Made by a program: the position numbers and the translations under genes
Origin: Niastella sp966212235
GTDB taxonomy: Bacteria > Bacteroidota > Bacteroidia > Chitinophagales > Chitinophagaceae
Length of the DNA stretch: 64,000 bases
Reading direction: 5' to 3'
Assembly (NCBI GenBank): GCA_966212235.1
Contig: CBIHPP010000005.1
Span: 310,001 to 374,000, forward strand
Shown: piece by piece, positions 1 through 8,608 of the stretch
How positions within the stretch are numbered: position 1 is the stretch's first letter
Layout of the letters: every line of letters starts with the position of its first letter
The notes under the pieces: model-generated
What the model was told of the DNA's origin: nothing
What the model saw: only the letters and a program-made list of their open reading frames with translations
Database searches by the model: none

Positions 1-672
1 CAGTTCTTTAAAGCTTTCATCTTCAAAACCGAGCATATGCGCCAGGTTACCGGCCCAGTCGAGCAGGCCATTGGGTTGAATATGCTGGTTGTTATGGTAT
101 TTACGACGGTAAATGTAAGCGGCTACACGGGGCAGGCGGGCTATCAGGTCCATTGAATCATCGAACACCGCTTCCCAGTAATCTTTTTTATTCATACCCT
201 CGGCATAGCGACGGGCAAAATTGCTTTCGGTTTGCAGCGCCATAATACCGGTCACAAACATGGTCATGGGGTGAGCGGTAACAGGCAAAGCATCAATGGC
301 GGCAAATACGTGATTGGGAACGTGTGAACGCCGTTGCCAGCTGGCAGTAACGTAGGCCACATCTTCTTCTGCGGGTAACTCACCTATCAACATCAGGTAA
401 AAAAGTCCTTCAGGCAAAGCTTCATTACCACCACTTATTTTTGGCAACTGCTGTTGCAGTTCCGGGATTGAATATCCGCGAAAACGGATACCTTCTTTTG
501 CATCGAGTAATGAAGTTTCTGAAACCAGACCGGTTATTCCACGCATACCCTGGTAGATCTGAGATAATTGAACCTCACCAATCTTTTTACTACCATGTTG
601 CTTCAACAGATCTTTTACCTCTGCTGCGGATGCTTCTGCTTTTACCTTAAACCTATCTTTAAGAATTCCCAT
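1..672 (-). CDS. gltA: Citrate synthase, mitochondrial-type (N-terminal 224 codons; cut by window edge)
   Basis: This is the first 224 codons of a citrate (Si)-synthase, which condenses oxaloacetate with acetyl-CoA at entry to the TCA cycle. The start is ATG at 672, encoding MGILKDRF, and the frame is open to base 1, so the C-terminal half with the catalytic residues lies outside. The visible part holds the N-terminal helical domain signatures GMRGITGLVSETSLLD, GIRFRGYSIPE, LPEGLFYLMLIGELP, ESNFARRYAEG and DLIARLPRVAAYIYR. These match the mitochondrial (pig heart-like) subfamily as I remember it and differ from the hexameric E. coli type. No TAnnTTTG box was seen close upstream. The next gene on this strand, the LptF/G permease, ends at 832. 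Confidence 0.93.
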   Translation of the reverse strand, partial: MGILKDRFKVKAEASAAEVKDLLKQHGSKKIGEVQLSQIYQGMRGITGLVSETSLLDAKEGIRFRGYSIPELQQQLPKISGGNEALPEGLFYLMLIGELPAEEDVAYVTASWQRRSHVPNHVFAAIDALPVTAHPMTMFVTGIMALQTESNFARRYAEGMNKKDYWEAVFDDSMDLIARLPRVAAYIYRRKYHNNQHIQPNGLLDWAGNLAHMLGFEDESFKEL

Positions 673-831
673 GATGCAGTATAATTATTTGTAAATATGT
701 AATAATGAAGGGAAAAGTTTGGCTAAAGTTATAACAAACACTCCCAAAAGAGCAAAATTAATTCAGCAATGCTTACTATAGAAAAAAACAACAATCGTTC
801 GTCTATATTAATATTTTTTTAATGCGTATTT

Positions 832-1932
832 TTATTTGGGTGCAATACGATACAACCAAATAGCTACGATAGAAAAAATAATATTGGGCGTCCAGGCAGC
901 CAGCAATGGCGGAAAACTTCCCTTGGTTGAAAAGGTTAGAGAAAACTTATCCATCACTACAAAAAACGCGGCTGTAATGATGCCCACTGCCAGGTTCAAT
1001 CCGCTGCCGCCACGTGTTTTTCGGGAGGAAACCGCAGCGCCGATCATCGTTAATATAAACACCGATACCGGGGTAGCGTCGCGCCTGTACCGTTCTACTT
1101 TATAATCATTTAAACCTTCAGCACCCCGCAACTCCTCGCCTTTTATATACCGCACCAGTTCGGGGGTGGTCATTTTATCTTTCAGGTATTTATCGAACTT
1201 GATCTCGTTGGGCTTCAGGTTCAGGTTAATCGTCATATCCGGAATAAGACGCGTTGTCTCCTTTATTTCTTCAATTTTCCGTTCTGTTGAATTTTGCAGT
1301 TTCCATTTCTTCCTGGCCGTATCCCAGCGTATGTAATCGGACCGCAGGTTGTACACCATTTTGGTGCCCTTAAACCGGTTCATATAAAAATCGTTGGCCG
1401 ATTTGGAAGACGTATCGTAATTACGCATGCCGGCAAACGTATTGGCATCAACCCTGAAATAATAATTCCGGGTACGCTTGGCGGCTTCTCCCTGTTCGTA
1501 AGAGCTTTTGCTATCGATATAGGTTGTTTGAAAATTGCCTCGTATCAACTGCGCCTTGGGTATGTAGTACTGGGTAGCTATCCAGAATATACCACCCAGG
1601 AATAAGGCGCCTAAAAAATAAGGGCGCAACATACGGTTGAACTTTACCCCGCTGGCCAGTATGGCTACCAGTTCACTTTTACTGGCTAGTTTGGAAGTGA
1701 AAAAGATCACCGCAATGAACACCATCAGCGGAAAGATCATGGAGATGATGAACGGAACAAACCCGAAATAATATTGCGTAATGATCTTTGACGTGGGTAA
1801 GCCGGACTTGACAAAGTCATCGGCCTTTTCGCTGGTATCGATCGCTACGGCTATCACCGAAAAGATCAACACCATAAACACGGTCGTAGAAATAAAATTC
1901 TTTAATATGTACCAGTCAATTTTCTTTATCAT
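832..1932 (-). CDS. LptF/LptG family permease (YjgP/YjgQ)
   Basis: This is an inner-membrane permease of the LptF/LptG family, which forms the transmembrane part of the LptB2FG exporter that extracts lipopolysaccharide from the inner membrane. The first hydrophobic helices follow MIKKIDWYILKNF, as is usual in the family. A polar central periplasmic domain follows, and three more hydrophobic helices lie near the C terminus. A TTG codon at 1947 would extend the frame, but I chose ATG at 1932 (366 aa). It begins at the conserved family start and lies about 25 nt after a perfect TACATTTG -7 box at 1962-1969. LptF and LptG cannot be told apart from sequence alone here. Confidence 0.9.
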   Translation of the reverse strand: MIKKIDWYILKNFISTTVFMVLIFSVIAVAIDTSEKADDFVKSGLPTSKIITQYYFGFVPFIISMIFPLMVFIAVIFFTSKLASKSELVAILASGVKFNRMLRPYFLGALFLGGIFWIATQYYIPKAQLIRGNFQTTYIDSKSSYEQGEAAKRTRNYYFRVDANTFAGMRNYDTSSKSANDFYMNRFKGTKMVYNLRSDYIRWDTARKKWKLQNSTERKIEEIKETTRLIPDMTINLNLKPNEIKFDKYLKDKMTTPELVRYIKGEELRGAEGLNDYKVERYRRDATPVSVFILTMIGAAVSSRKTRGGSGLNLAVGIITAAFFVVMDKFSLTFSTKGSFPPLLAAWTPNIIFSIVAIWLYRIAPK

Positions 1933-1961
1933 TCGGAAAAAACGCAAAATGTACGGCGGGG

Positions 1962-1969
1962 CAAATGTA
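1962..1969 (-). promoter_or_regulatory. Candidate -7 box for the LptF/G permease
   Basis: On the minus strand the sequence reads TACATTTG, a perfect match to the Bacteroidota TAnnTTTG -7 element. Its position predicts a 5' leader of about 25 nt. No TTTG -33 element is evident at the usual distance. Confidence 0.5.
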
Positions 1970-2103
1970 GCAGAAAAAGAGCAGTTTGCTGGCGTTTAGC
2001 ATTAGTTCTTAGTTAAACTTTAGTAAATGGGAAACGGAAATAAATTACCTGATATTCTGTAACTTCCGAAACCAACCTTAAAGCTACAATCAAATACCCA
2101 ACG

Positions 2104-2891
2104 ATGCATAAATTGCTGATAACCTTACTCTGCCTGATCGCTGTGACAAACCTGAATGCACAGTACAAAGACCTGTATGAGAAAAAAGAATTCATAAGCG
2201 GTACCGATACGCTGCGCTATCGTATTCTATACCCCGTTAATTACAATGCCAATAAAAAATACCCGCTGATCATGTTCCTGCATGGCTCAGGCGAACGTGG
2301 CAGTGATAATGAAGCCCAGTTAACGCATGGCAGCAAGTTGTTTGCCGATTCTGCCATTCGCCAACAATTTCCGGCGATCGTGGTGTTTCCACAGTGCTCC
2401 CGTAACGACTTCTGGGCCCGCCTGGGCCGCGACCCCAATAAAAAAGATTCACTCGGGCAATTTACTTTCCAATCTGAACAACCCATTGGTAAAGGACTTG
2501 GACGGGTCAGCAGCCTTCTCGATTCGCTAGTGGCTACCAAAACGATCAATACAAAAAAGATCTACCTGGGCGGACTGTCTATGGGTGGCATGGGTACGTT
2601 CGAATTGCTATGGCGCAAACCAAAGTTCTTTGCGGCAGCCTTTCCCATTTGCGGAGGTGGCGATCCGCAAAAGTAACGGTATATGGCAAGAAGTTTCCTG
2701 TTTGGATCTTTCATGGCGATAATGACCAGGCCGTACCGGTGGGCAATTCCCGGCTCATGAATAATGTATTGAATGCAGCTGGCGCCCAGGTAAAATACTC
2801 AGAATACCCGGGTGTGGGCCACAACAGTTGGGATAATGCGTTTGCCGAACCGGAGCTGCTGCCCTGGTTGTTTAAACAGAAAAAGCGATAA
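2104..2891 (+). pseudogene. Secreted alpha/beta-hydrolase (esterase/prolyl oligopeptidase type), split by a frameshift
   Basis: Two overlapping frames together make one secreted alpha/beta-hydrolase of about 262 residues. The first frame (2104-2676) has a signal peptide ending LNAQ, the oxyanion strand MFLHGSGERG and the nucleophile elbow GLSMGGMG. It stops at TAA 2674-2676 just after GGGDP. The second frame (about 2665-2891) continues directly with AKVTVYGKKFPVWIFHGDND, which supplies the acid, and GVGHNSW, which supplies the histidine. The catalytic triad is therefore divided between frames. Restoring one base near 2668-2670 would rejoin them. The cause is either a recent inactivating deletion or a sequencing error. 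The gene is followed by a clean terminator at 2909-2945. Confidence 0.8.
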
Positions 2892-2908
2892 CGTTAAGTT
2901 CTACATAT

Positions 2909-2945
2909 AAGCCCCGCCTATAAGATGGCGGGGCTTATTTTTTAT
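2909..2945 (+). terminator. Intrinsic terminator after the split esterase
   Basis: A 10-bp stem, AAGCCCCGCC with GGCGGGGCTT, encloses an 8-nt loop and is followed by ATTTTTTAT. It lies about 18 nt after the stop codon at 2891. Confidence 0.85.
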
Positions 2946-3102
2946 CCTCTTACTTAATATTCATATTATCTTGAATGCCAATTAACTGAAATTAAACCTC
3001 AGGACAGCCCCTCTGTGCTGAAAAATACTTTTTTGGAAATCCGGACATTAATTTATTACTTTATTATGTAGCACATAATATTTGTAAACCAAAATTAATT
3101 CC

Positions 3103-4353
3103 ATGAAATTTAACGATTCGGCTTGCCATAGCCATTCTCTTTCGGCATGGCTTTTACTCTTACTGGTTCTGGTTTTGGGTTGCCATAAAAAGCAACAGTC
3201 TGCTAACGAGGCTACTCAACAGGCAGATAGCAGAACCGCAACAACAGAAGCTGCCGCCATTCACACCAGTATGAAGCTTTTTGATGGTGGCAATGAAAGC
3301 ATTTATCACTCTTTTCGCATCCCCTCTATTATCAAAACCAACAACCACACCCTGGTGGCTTTTGCAGAAGGTAGAAAACACAATTCAGATGATTACGGCG
3401 ATATCAATGTGGTGTACAAAAGGTCGTTTGATAATGGTGCAAGCTGGACGGCTCTGGGCGAAGTAGCCGCCAGTGGCAATGGCACCTGGGGAAATCCAAC
3501 AGCAGTATACGACTCCAGCCCTGAGGCTGGACCAAACGGCCGTATCTGGTTGTTTATGAGTTGGAATGATGCCAGTATCACCCAATGGTCTGATTTTAAC
3601 AGTTGGGGCGACAGAAAGGTATATGTTTCCTATAGCGATAGTCATGGCTATCAATGGACAACTCCGGTAGATATGACCAGCACCCTGTTACCCCCTGGTT
3701 TTACATGGGATGCAATGGGTCCCGGTAACGGCATAAGAACAGCATACGGTCCTCACCCCGGCCGCCTCATTATCCCTGCCAAGGGCAGAAATATTTACAG
3801 CGATAACCATGGTGCCACCTGGCAGTGGGACACTATTCCGGGCACCACCGATGAAAGCACCATTGTAGAATTGATGGATGGCCGTTTAATGAGAAATGAC
3901 CGGCCCATAAGCAGTATATGGGCAACCGCCAAAAAAAGAAGAAAATCAATTGGCACTATCGAAGGCGGCTTTGCTGCATTTACACCAGATAATGCTTTAA
4001 CCGATCCCAAGTGTGAAGGCTCTATGCTTCGATACAATACCGATGCTCCTGCAAGAATTTACTTCCTAAACCCAAATGATGATAATCAACGCTGCAATAT
4101 GACCGTGCGCATCAGTTATGATGAAGGGAAAACATGGCCCAGAAGCAGACCGATTTATAACTATAATACCTGCGATTATCCTAGTTTAACCGTTGGAAAA
4201 GGAGGTTACTCCAGCATGGTAAAAACGGGTGACTATTGCGTTGGCGCATTAATTGAGATCAATGAAGATCTTCATACTGACGGCAGCCATAAATCCATCG
4301 AATTTCATAAGTTCAATCTTCCCTGGATATTGAATGGCAATACGGAACCATAA
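3103..4353 (+). CDS. Exo-alpha-sialidase lipoprotein (GH33-like)
   Basis: This 416-aa protein is a neuraminidase-type six-bladed propeller expected to release terminal sialic acids. A lipoprotein signal with the lipobox VLGC (Cys about residue 27) places it on the membrane surface facing the periplasm or exterior. The FRIPS motif supplies the first arginine of the sialic-acid-binding triad, and GRKHNSDDYGD follows it as in sialidases. Four Asp-boxes are visible: SFDNGASW, SDSHGYQW, SDNHGATW and SYDEGKTW. The C-terminal CDYPSL segment fits the position of the conserved tyrosine. No sialic-acid catabolic genes (nanA, nanE) or SusCD pair lie next to it. Genes on both sides are unrelated. Confidence 0.88.
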   Translation: MKFNDSACHSHSLSAWLLLLLVLVLGCHKKQQSANEATQQADSRTATTEAAAIHTSMKLFDGGNESIYHSFRIPSIIKTNNHTLVAFAEGRKHNSDDYGDINVVYKRSFDNGASWTALGEVAASGNGTWGNPTAVYDSSPEAGPNGRIWLFMSWNDASITQWSDFNSWGDRKVYVSYSDSHGYQWTTPVDMTSTLLPPGFTWDAMGPGNGIRTAYGPHPGRLIIPAKGRNIYSDNHGATWQWDTIPGTTDESTIVELMDGRLMRNDRPISSIWATAKKRRKSIGTIEGGFAAFTPDNALTDPKCEGSMLRYNTDAPARIYFLNPNDDNQRCNMTVRISYDEGKTWPRSRPIYNYNTCDYPSLTVGKGGYSSMVKTGDYCVGALIEINEDLHTDGSHKSIEFHKFNLPWILNGNTEP

Positions 4354-4390
4354 GTCGTGAAACGGTAAACGTGAAACGTGAAATAAATAC

Positions 4391-4422
4391 AAAAAAGCCT
4401 CTGTTATTTGCAGGGGCTTTTT
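4391..4422. terminator. Bidirectional terminator between sialidase and tgt
   Basis: The stem GCCTCTG / CAGGGGC (one G-U pair) has A6 on its left and T5 on its right, so it can work in both directions between two convergent genes. It is bracketed by CGTGAAACGTGAAA words (about 4367-4383) and their inverted copy (4496-4513). Confidence 0.8.
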
Positions 4423-4515
4423 CGTGAATCGTGAAAAGTTCGCGATTATTAAAATTAATAAAGGAGCTTATGCCGCCGGAAATTCTTTGCCGATTGCCGT
4501 TTCACGTTTCACGTC

Positions 4516-5655
4516 CTACAACCTCGTTTGCAACCTGGGCATCATTTCATTCTTCCAGCTTATAAAATCGCCTTGCAAAATGTGTTGGCGTGCCTCGCGC
4601 ACCAGCCATAAATAAAAGGCGAGGTTATGTACGCTGGCGATGGTGAGGCCCAGGATCTCTTTCGCTTTTACCAGGTGCCGCAAATAGGCCTTGCTGTAGT
4701 GATTGCTGATGTGGCAGTCAATGCCTGCATCGAGCGGCGAAAAATCGTTCTCCCATTTTTTATTATCGATATTGATAACACCTTGCGTGGTGAACAGCAT
4801 GGCATTGCGCCCGTTGCGGGTAGGCATCACACAATCGAACATATCAACGCCCAGGGAAATACATTCCAGGATGTTCCAGGGAGTGCCCACGCCCATCAGG
4901 TAACGGGGTTTTTGAACAGGCAGGTTATCACAGCACAAACCGCAGAGGTCGTACAGCATATTGTCTGGCTCGCCCACACTTAATCCGCCTATAGCATTGC
5001 CGGTGGCGTTTTTTGAAGTAATGAATTCGCAAGAAGCCTTGCGCAGATCGGTATAGGTGCTACCCTGCACAATCGGAAACAGGTTTTGGGTGTAGCCGTA
5101 TTTATCAGGTGTTTCGTTGAAACGGGTAAAACAACGGTCGAGCCAGCGATGGGTCAGGTGCATTGATTTTTCTGCATACGTGTAATCGCTGGGATATGGC
5201 GGGCATTCGTCAAATGCCATGATGATATCGGCGCCAATAGCCCGTTGAATATCCATGACCGATTCGGGTGTAAACAAATGGCGCGAACCATCGATATGCG
5301 ATTGAAACATGACCCCATCTTCTGATATTTTGCGTGTACCGGCCAGGGAGAATACCTGGTAGCCGCCGCTATCTGTTAAAATGGGCCTGTCCCACCCTTT
5401 AAAACGGTGCAAACCGCCCGCTTTTTGCAATACATCGGTACCGGGTCGCAGGTACAAATGATATGTATTGCCCAGAATGATCGGCGCATTGATCTCTTCT
5501 TTCAACTGCTGCTGGCTTACTGCCTTTACACTGCCTACGGTGCCTACCGGCATAAAGACTGGCGTTTGTATTTCACCATGATCGGTGACAATATGTCCTA
5601 CCCTGGCTTTTGATTGTTGATCGGTATGCTGTAAAGTAAATTGTAAAGCGGCCAT
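4516..5655 (-). CDS. tgt: tRNA-guanine(34) transglycosylase
   Basis: Tgt exchanges guanine 34 for preQ1 in GUN-anticodon tRNAs, a step of queuosine synthesis. The 379-aa length is normal. Motifs include LTDSGGYQVFSL (substrate-recognition Asp, about residue 95), IQRAIGADIIMAFDECPPY, GGLSVGEP and DMFDCVMPTRNGRNA with the nucleophilic Asp. The usual zinc cluster CxCxxC before the YSRAYLRHL helix is eroded: the sequence reads AGIDCHISNHYSKAYLRHL, so two of three cysteines appear replaced, while the later HN remains. A strong AGGAG ribosome binding site precedes the ATG, and a TATCTTTG -7 box lies at 5681-5688. Confidence 0.95.
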   Translation of the reverse strand: MAALQFTLQHTDQQSKARVGHIVTDHGEIQTPVFMPVGTVGSVKAVSQQQLKEEINAPIILGNTYHLYLRPGTDVLQKAGGLHRFKGWDRPILTDSGGYQVFSLAGTRKISEDGVMFQSHIDGSRHLFTPESVMDIQRAIGADIIMAFDECPPYPSDYTYAEKSMHLTHRWLDRCFTRFNETPDKYGYTQNLFPIVQGSTYTDLRKASCEFITSKNATGNAIGGLSVGEPDNMLYDLCGLCCDNLPVQKPRYLMGVGTPWNILECISLGVDMFDCVMPTRNGRNAMLFTTQGVINIDNKKWENDFSPLDAGIDCHISNHYSKAYLRHLVKAKEILGLTIASVHNLAFYLWLVREARQHILQGDFISWKNEMMPRLQTRL

Positions 5656-5680
5656 AGTGTCTCCTAATAAATTGGGGGTG

Positions 5681-5688
5681 CAAAGATA
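5681..5688 (-). promoter_or_regulatory. Candidate -7 box for tgt
   Basis: The minus strand reads TATCTTTG, a perfect TAnnTTTG element, placed to give a leader of about 21 nt containing the AGGAG ribosome binding site. No clear -33 element was seen. Confidence 0.5.
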
Positions 5689-5722
5689 ATGGTTCTGAGT
5701 TACCCTGTCCTAATGTTCGCTA

Positions 5723-5748
5723 CACGCCACAAGCTTCACGCCACAAGC
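5723..5748 (+). repeat. 12-bp direct repeat CACGCCACAAGC
   Basis: CACGCCACAAGC occurs twice, at 5723-5734 and 5737-5748, separated by TT. It sits between the divergent tgt and glycosyltransferase genes. It is one of several gap-specific word repeats in this window. Confidence 0.7.
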
Positions 5749-5836
5749 AAATACAAATACATTTACCATTCACCCTCATTGCCTTTTCCGGGCGTTTTTG
5801 GTAACAACTTCGAGACAAAAACCCGGCATTTTATCC

Positions 5837-5844
5837 TATTTTCG
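5837..5844 (+). promoter_or_regulatory. Candidate -7 box for the glycosyltransferase
   Basis: The sequence TATTTTCG differs by one base from TAnnTTTG. It would place transcription start near 5849. That rules out the GTG at 5844 as start codon and supports ATG 5880. Confidence 0.35.
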
Positions 5845-5879
5845 TGCAAACACGGACCGTGCCTAAATTAATTTCTCTT

Positions 5880-7019
5880 ATGGGCGAGATATCAAAGTTT
5901 TTTATTACCTGGTGGCCTTGGATTCTGTTTTCATTATTTTGTCTGGTAACAATTATCCAGTTAATTTATTATATAGCATTTTTTAGGCGGGTGGCTTTCT
6001 TTAAACCGGTTTCAAAAGATAAAACGCAAACCCATGCAGTAAGCGTAATTGTATGCGCCCGTGATGAAGCTAATAATCTCACCAAATATTTACCCGGCGT
6101 GTTGGTGCAAACCTACCCAACTACTCATGAGCTCATTGTGGTGAACCACAATAGCCAGGATGAAACACGCTACCTGTTAGATGAATTTAAAAAGACCTTT
6201 AAAAATCTGCAGGCTATCAACCTGGAGCAGGAAGCGCTGGGCATTCCCGGTAAAAAATACCCGCTTTCCATTGGTATAAAAGAAGCCAAACACGAAATAT
6301 TATTATTGACCGATGCCGATTGTGTGCCTGCATCGGAATTCTGGTTACAAAAAATGCAGGATGCGTACCATGACGGTATAGAGATTGTACTGGGTTATGG
6401 CGCTTATAACAAAAAGCCCGGCATTTTAAACAAGCTCATCCGTTTTGAAACCTTTCACTCTGCCCTGCAATACATGTCGTTTGCACTGGCTGGTTTACCG
6501 TATATGGGCGTGGGCCGGAACCTGTCGTATAAACGCGAATTATTCTTTCGCACCAAAGGCTTTTCTTCTATAAACCACGTGGCCAGCGGCGATGATGACC
6601 TGTTTATAAACCAGGTGGCTACCAAGCACAATGTGAATGTGGTGCTTGATCAGGAGGCATTCACCTTATCGGAACCCAAACGGCGGTTCAAGGATTGGAT
6701 CCGCCAGAAGAACCGTCATTACAGCACCGGCAAATTCTACAAACCGGTTCATAAATTTTTACTGGGACTTTATTCCACTTCTCACTTTTTCTTATATCCC
6801 CTTTTTGTGCTATGCCTGTTGTTTTTCGACTGGCGCATAACTTTGGGCGTATTTGGCCTGCGCTTTATTTGGCAGGCAGTGATCTATTACAACGCCATGA
6901 AAAGACTGAATGAAAAAGATCTTTTTTTCTGGTGGTGGTTATTAGATGTGTGGATGTTCATACATTATTTCATCTTTGCTCCTTCAATATGGAGAAAGCC
7001 CAACAAAAACTGGCACTGA
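5880..7019 (+). CDS. Membrane glycosyltransferase, family 2
   Basis: This 379-aa GT-A fold enzyme is anchored by an N-terminal helix (about residues 10-32) and carries two or three C-terminal membrane helices. VSVIVCARDEANN binds the nucleotide sugar, LLLTDADC is the DxD-type metal motif, GDDDLFIN is the acceptor-side acidic motif, and RQKNRHYSTG resembles the QxxRW region of processive enzymes. The substrate cannot be told. I took ATG 5880 rather than the upstream in-frame GTG at 5844, because the latter falls inside the probable -7 box. The last 31 bp overlap rsmG, so the two are probably co-transcribed. Confidence 0.88.
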   Translation: MGEISKFFITWWPWILFSLFCLVTIIQLIYYIAFFRRVAFFKPVSKDKTQTHAVSVIVCARDEANNLTKYLPGVLVQTYPTTHELIVVNHNSQDETRYLLDEFKKTFKNLQAINLEQEALGIPGKKYPLSIGIKEAKHEILLLTDADCVPASEFWLQKMQDAYHDGIEIVLGYGAYNKKPGILNKLIRFETFHSALQYMSFALAGLPYMGVGRNLSYKRELFFRTKGFSSINHVASGDDDLFINQVATKHNVNVVLDQEAFTLSEPKRRFKDWIRQKNRHYSTGKFYKPVHKFLLGLYSTSHFFLYPLFVLCLLFFDWRITLGVFGLRFIWQAVIYYNAMKRLNEKDLFFWWWLLDVWMFIHYFIFAPSIWRKPNKNWH

Positions 7020-7642
7020 TCACTAAGTTTTTCAGTGACTTCACCCCTGCTCAGCTCAAGCAATTCGCCGCTTTGGATGAATTGTATACTGACTGGAACA
7101 GCAAGATCAATGTTATTTCGCGTAAAGACATGGACAGCTTATATGAAAAGCACGTGCTGCATTCATTAAGTATTGCCACCGCTTTTGAGTTCAAGGCCGG
7201 TTCAACCATTGTTGATCTTGGCACTGGCGGCGGTTTCCCGGGCATACCCCTGGCCATCTTTTTTCCCGAAGTACAATTCTGCCTCATCGATAGCATTGGC
7301 AAAAAAATTAAAGTAGTAAATGCAGTAGCGGAAGCGCTTGAACTGAAAAATGTTACTACGCGCCATACCCGCGTTGAAGACATCAAGGACAAACGTTTTG
7401 ACTTTGTAGTTTCACGAGCCGTTGCGCCATTGAAAGATCTATGGACATGGGCAAAGCCATTGCTGAAAAAGCCTGCCCCTAACAGTGAAAATCAACAACG
7501 AGGGGGGCTTATTTGCCTGAAAGGCGGCGACCTTGCTGCCGAGATCTCGGAAAGCGGCTGCAGGCCACGCATCATGGAGATATACGAGCTATTTGCAGAG
7601 GAATATTTCAAGGAGAAGTATATGCTGTTTGTGCCGGCGTGA
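6989..7642 (+). CDS. rsmG: 16S rRNA (guanine527-N7)-methyltransferase
   Basis: RsmG (GidB) methylates N7 of G527 in the 530 loop of 16S rRNA using S-adenosylmethionine. The family signatures are clear: LYTDWNSKINVISR, HVLHSL, VDLGTGGGFPGIPLAI (SAM-binding motif I), DSIGKKIKVV and FDFVVSRAVAPL. The product is 217 aa, the usual length. The start ATG 6989 (MEKAQQKL) lies inside the end of the glycosyltransferase gene. An upstream in-frame start at 6932 would add residues with no family equivalent. Confidence 0.95.
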   Translation: MEKAQQKLALITKFFSDFTPAQLKQFAALDELYTDWNSKINVISRKDMDSLYEKHVLHSLSIATAFEFKAGSTIVDLGTGGGFPGIPLAIFFPEVQFCLIDSIGKKIKVVNAVAEALELKNVTTRHTRVEDIKDKRFDFVVSRAVAPLKDLWTWAKPLLKKPAPNSENQQRGGLICLKGGDLAAEISESGCRPRIMEIYELFAEEYFKEKYMLFVPA

Positions 7643-7854
7643 GGCATGAAACGGAAGACGGTCCGCCAGGGTGGATGAAACGACATTTCAGGTCTGTATC
7701 ACCGGTCACCAGGTTATAGGTTGTAGCATTCCTGCGTGCAACTGTAGCGTTTTTTCCCCCTTCAGGGGCCGGGGGATTAGTGTTTTTATTTATCGTTGAT
7801 AAAACTACCTTAAAGTGGTATTTTACGTTTCGGCAAAAAACTGAACTTTGTACT

Positions 7855-8499
7855 ATGATGGATATAACTGTATGTATCGTCGATGATACAAAAGATATTC
7901 GGTCGGCCCTTGAGCAGATCGTTACTATGTCGGAAGGATACCGGTTATTGGGAAGTTGTGCATCGGCGGAAGAAGCCCTGGTGAAAATTCCTGATCTTAA
8001 ACCGAACATTGTGCTGATGGACATTAACCTGGGCGAAGGAGAAAGCGGGATCGATGTTGTGAAGCACCTGAAAACCGATTACCCCGACATCCTGTTTATG
8101 ATGTGCACGGTGTATGAAGACGATGAAAAGATATTTGAAGCATTGAGTGCGGGCGCCAACGGATACATTCTTAAAAAAACAGCCCCGCATAAATTACTGG
8201 AAGCTATCAGGGAATTACAGGAAGGCGGCGCTCCCATGAGCAGCCAGATAGCCCGAAAAGTAGTGGCTGCCTTTCAAATAAAAGCAGCAGGGGTAGAAGC
8301 AACAGAACTATCGCTTAGTGTTTTATCGAACCGGGAAAAAGAAATTCTTGAATTACTGGCTAAGGGAATGTTGTACAAAGAGATTGCCGCCAGTTTATTC
8401 ATTAGCCAGGAAACCGTACGTAAACACGTATATCACATATACGAAAAACTTCATGTCAATAACCGGGTTGAAGCGATCAACAAGTTCTTTGGCCGTTAG
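7855..8499 (+). CDS. NarL/FixJ-type response regulator (orphan)
   Basis: This 214-aa two-domain regulator has a receiver domain at 1-125: acidic pair CIVDDTKD, phospho-acceptor Asp in VLMDINLGE, switch Thr in MMCTVYED, and the invariant Lys in YILKKTAP. A LuxR-type HTH lies at about 150-212 (LSNREKEILELLAKG, SQETVRKHVYHIYEKL). No histidine kinase is adjacent, so its partner must be encoded elsewhere. The start MMDITVCIVDD is chosen by domain alignment. A GAACTTTG sequence at 7843-7850, one base off the -7 consensus, ends only 4 nt before this ATG, so the mRNA could lack a leader. Confidence 0.92.
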   Translation: MMDITVCIVDDTKDIRSALEQIVTMSEGYRLLGSCASAEEALVKIPDLKPNIVLMDINLGEGESGIDVVKHLKTDYPDILFMMCTVYEDDEKIFEALSAGANGYILKKTAPHKLLEAIRELQEGGAPMSSQIARKVVAAFQIKAAGVEATELSLSVLSNREKEILELLAKGMLYKEIAASLFISQETVRKHVYHIYEKLHVNNRVEAINKFFGR

Positions 8500-8572
8500 T
8501 GATCCTTACCTTTCAGGCAGCTCTTTCCGCAGTACAGCAGCTTTCAAAAGCAAAAATTACCCACAAAGTAGT

Positions 8573-8604
8573 ATTGCTTTGCATATAATACACGCCTAGC
8601 TTTG
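8573..8604 (+). promoter_or_regulatory. Candidate promoter in the gap after the response regulator
   Basis: ATTG at 8573-8576 and a perfect -7 box TAGCTTTG at 8597-8604 are separated by 20 bp. No gene follows on this strand before the terminator at 8684-8711, so the pair may drive a small RNA. The nonamer GCTTTGCAT occurs at 8576-8584 and again at 8599-8607, overlapping both elements. Confidence 0.4.
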
Positions 8605-8608
8605 CATC

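Noticed and set aside
2640..2700. Programmed -1 frameshifting in the esterase
   Set aside because: No X-XXY-YYZ slippery heptamer or following pseudoknot was seen. A lost base or sequencing error is simpler.
3077..3087. TAATATTTG before the sialidase (and again near 46476 and, as TATACTTTG, near 29622) as -7 boxes
   Set aside because: They have three rather than two bases between TA and TTTG. The 29622 case has no gene downstream, so such matches are weak evidence.
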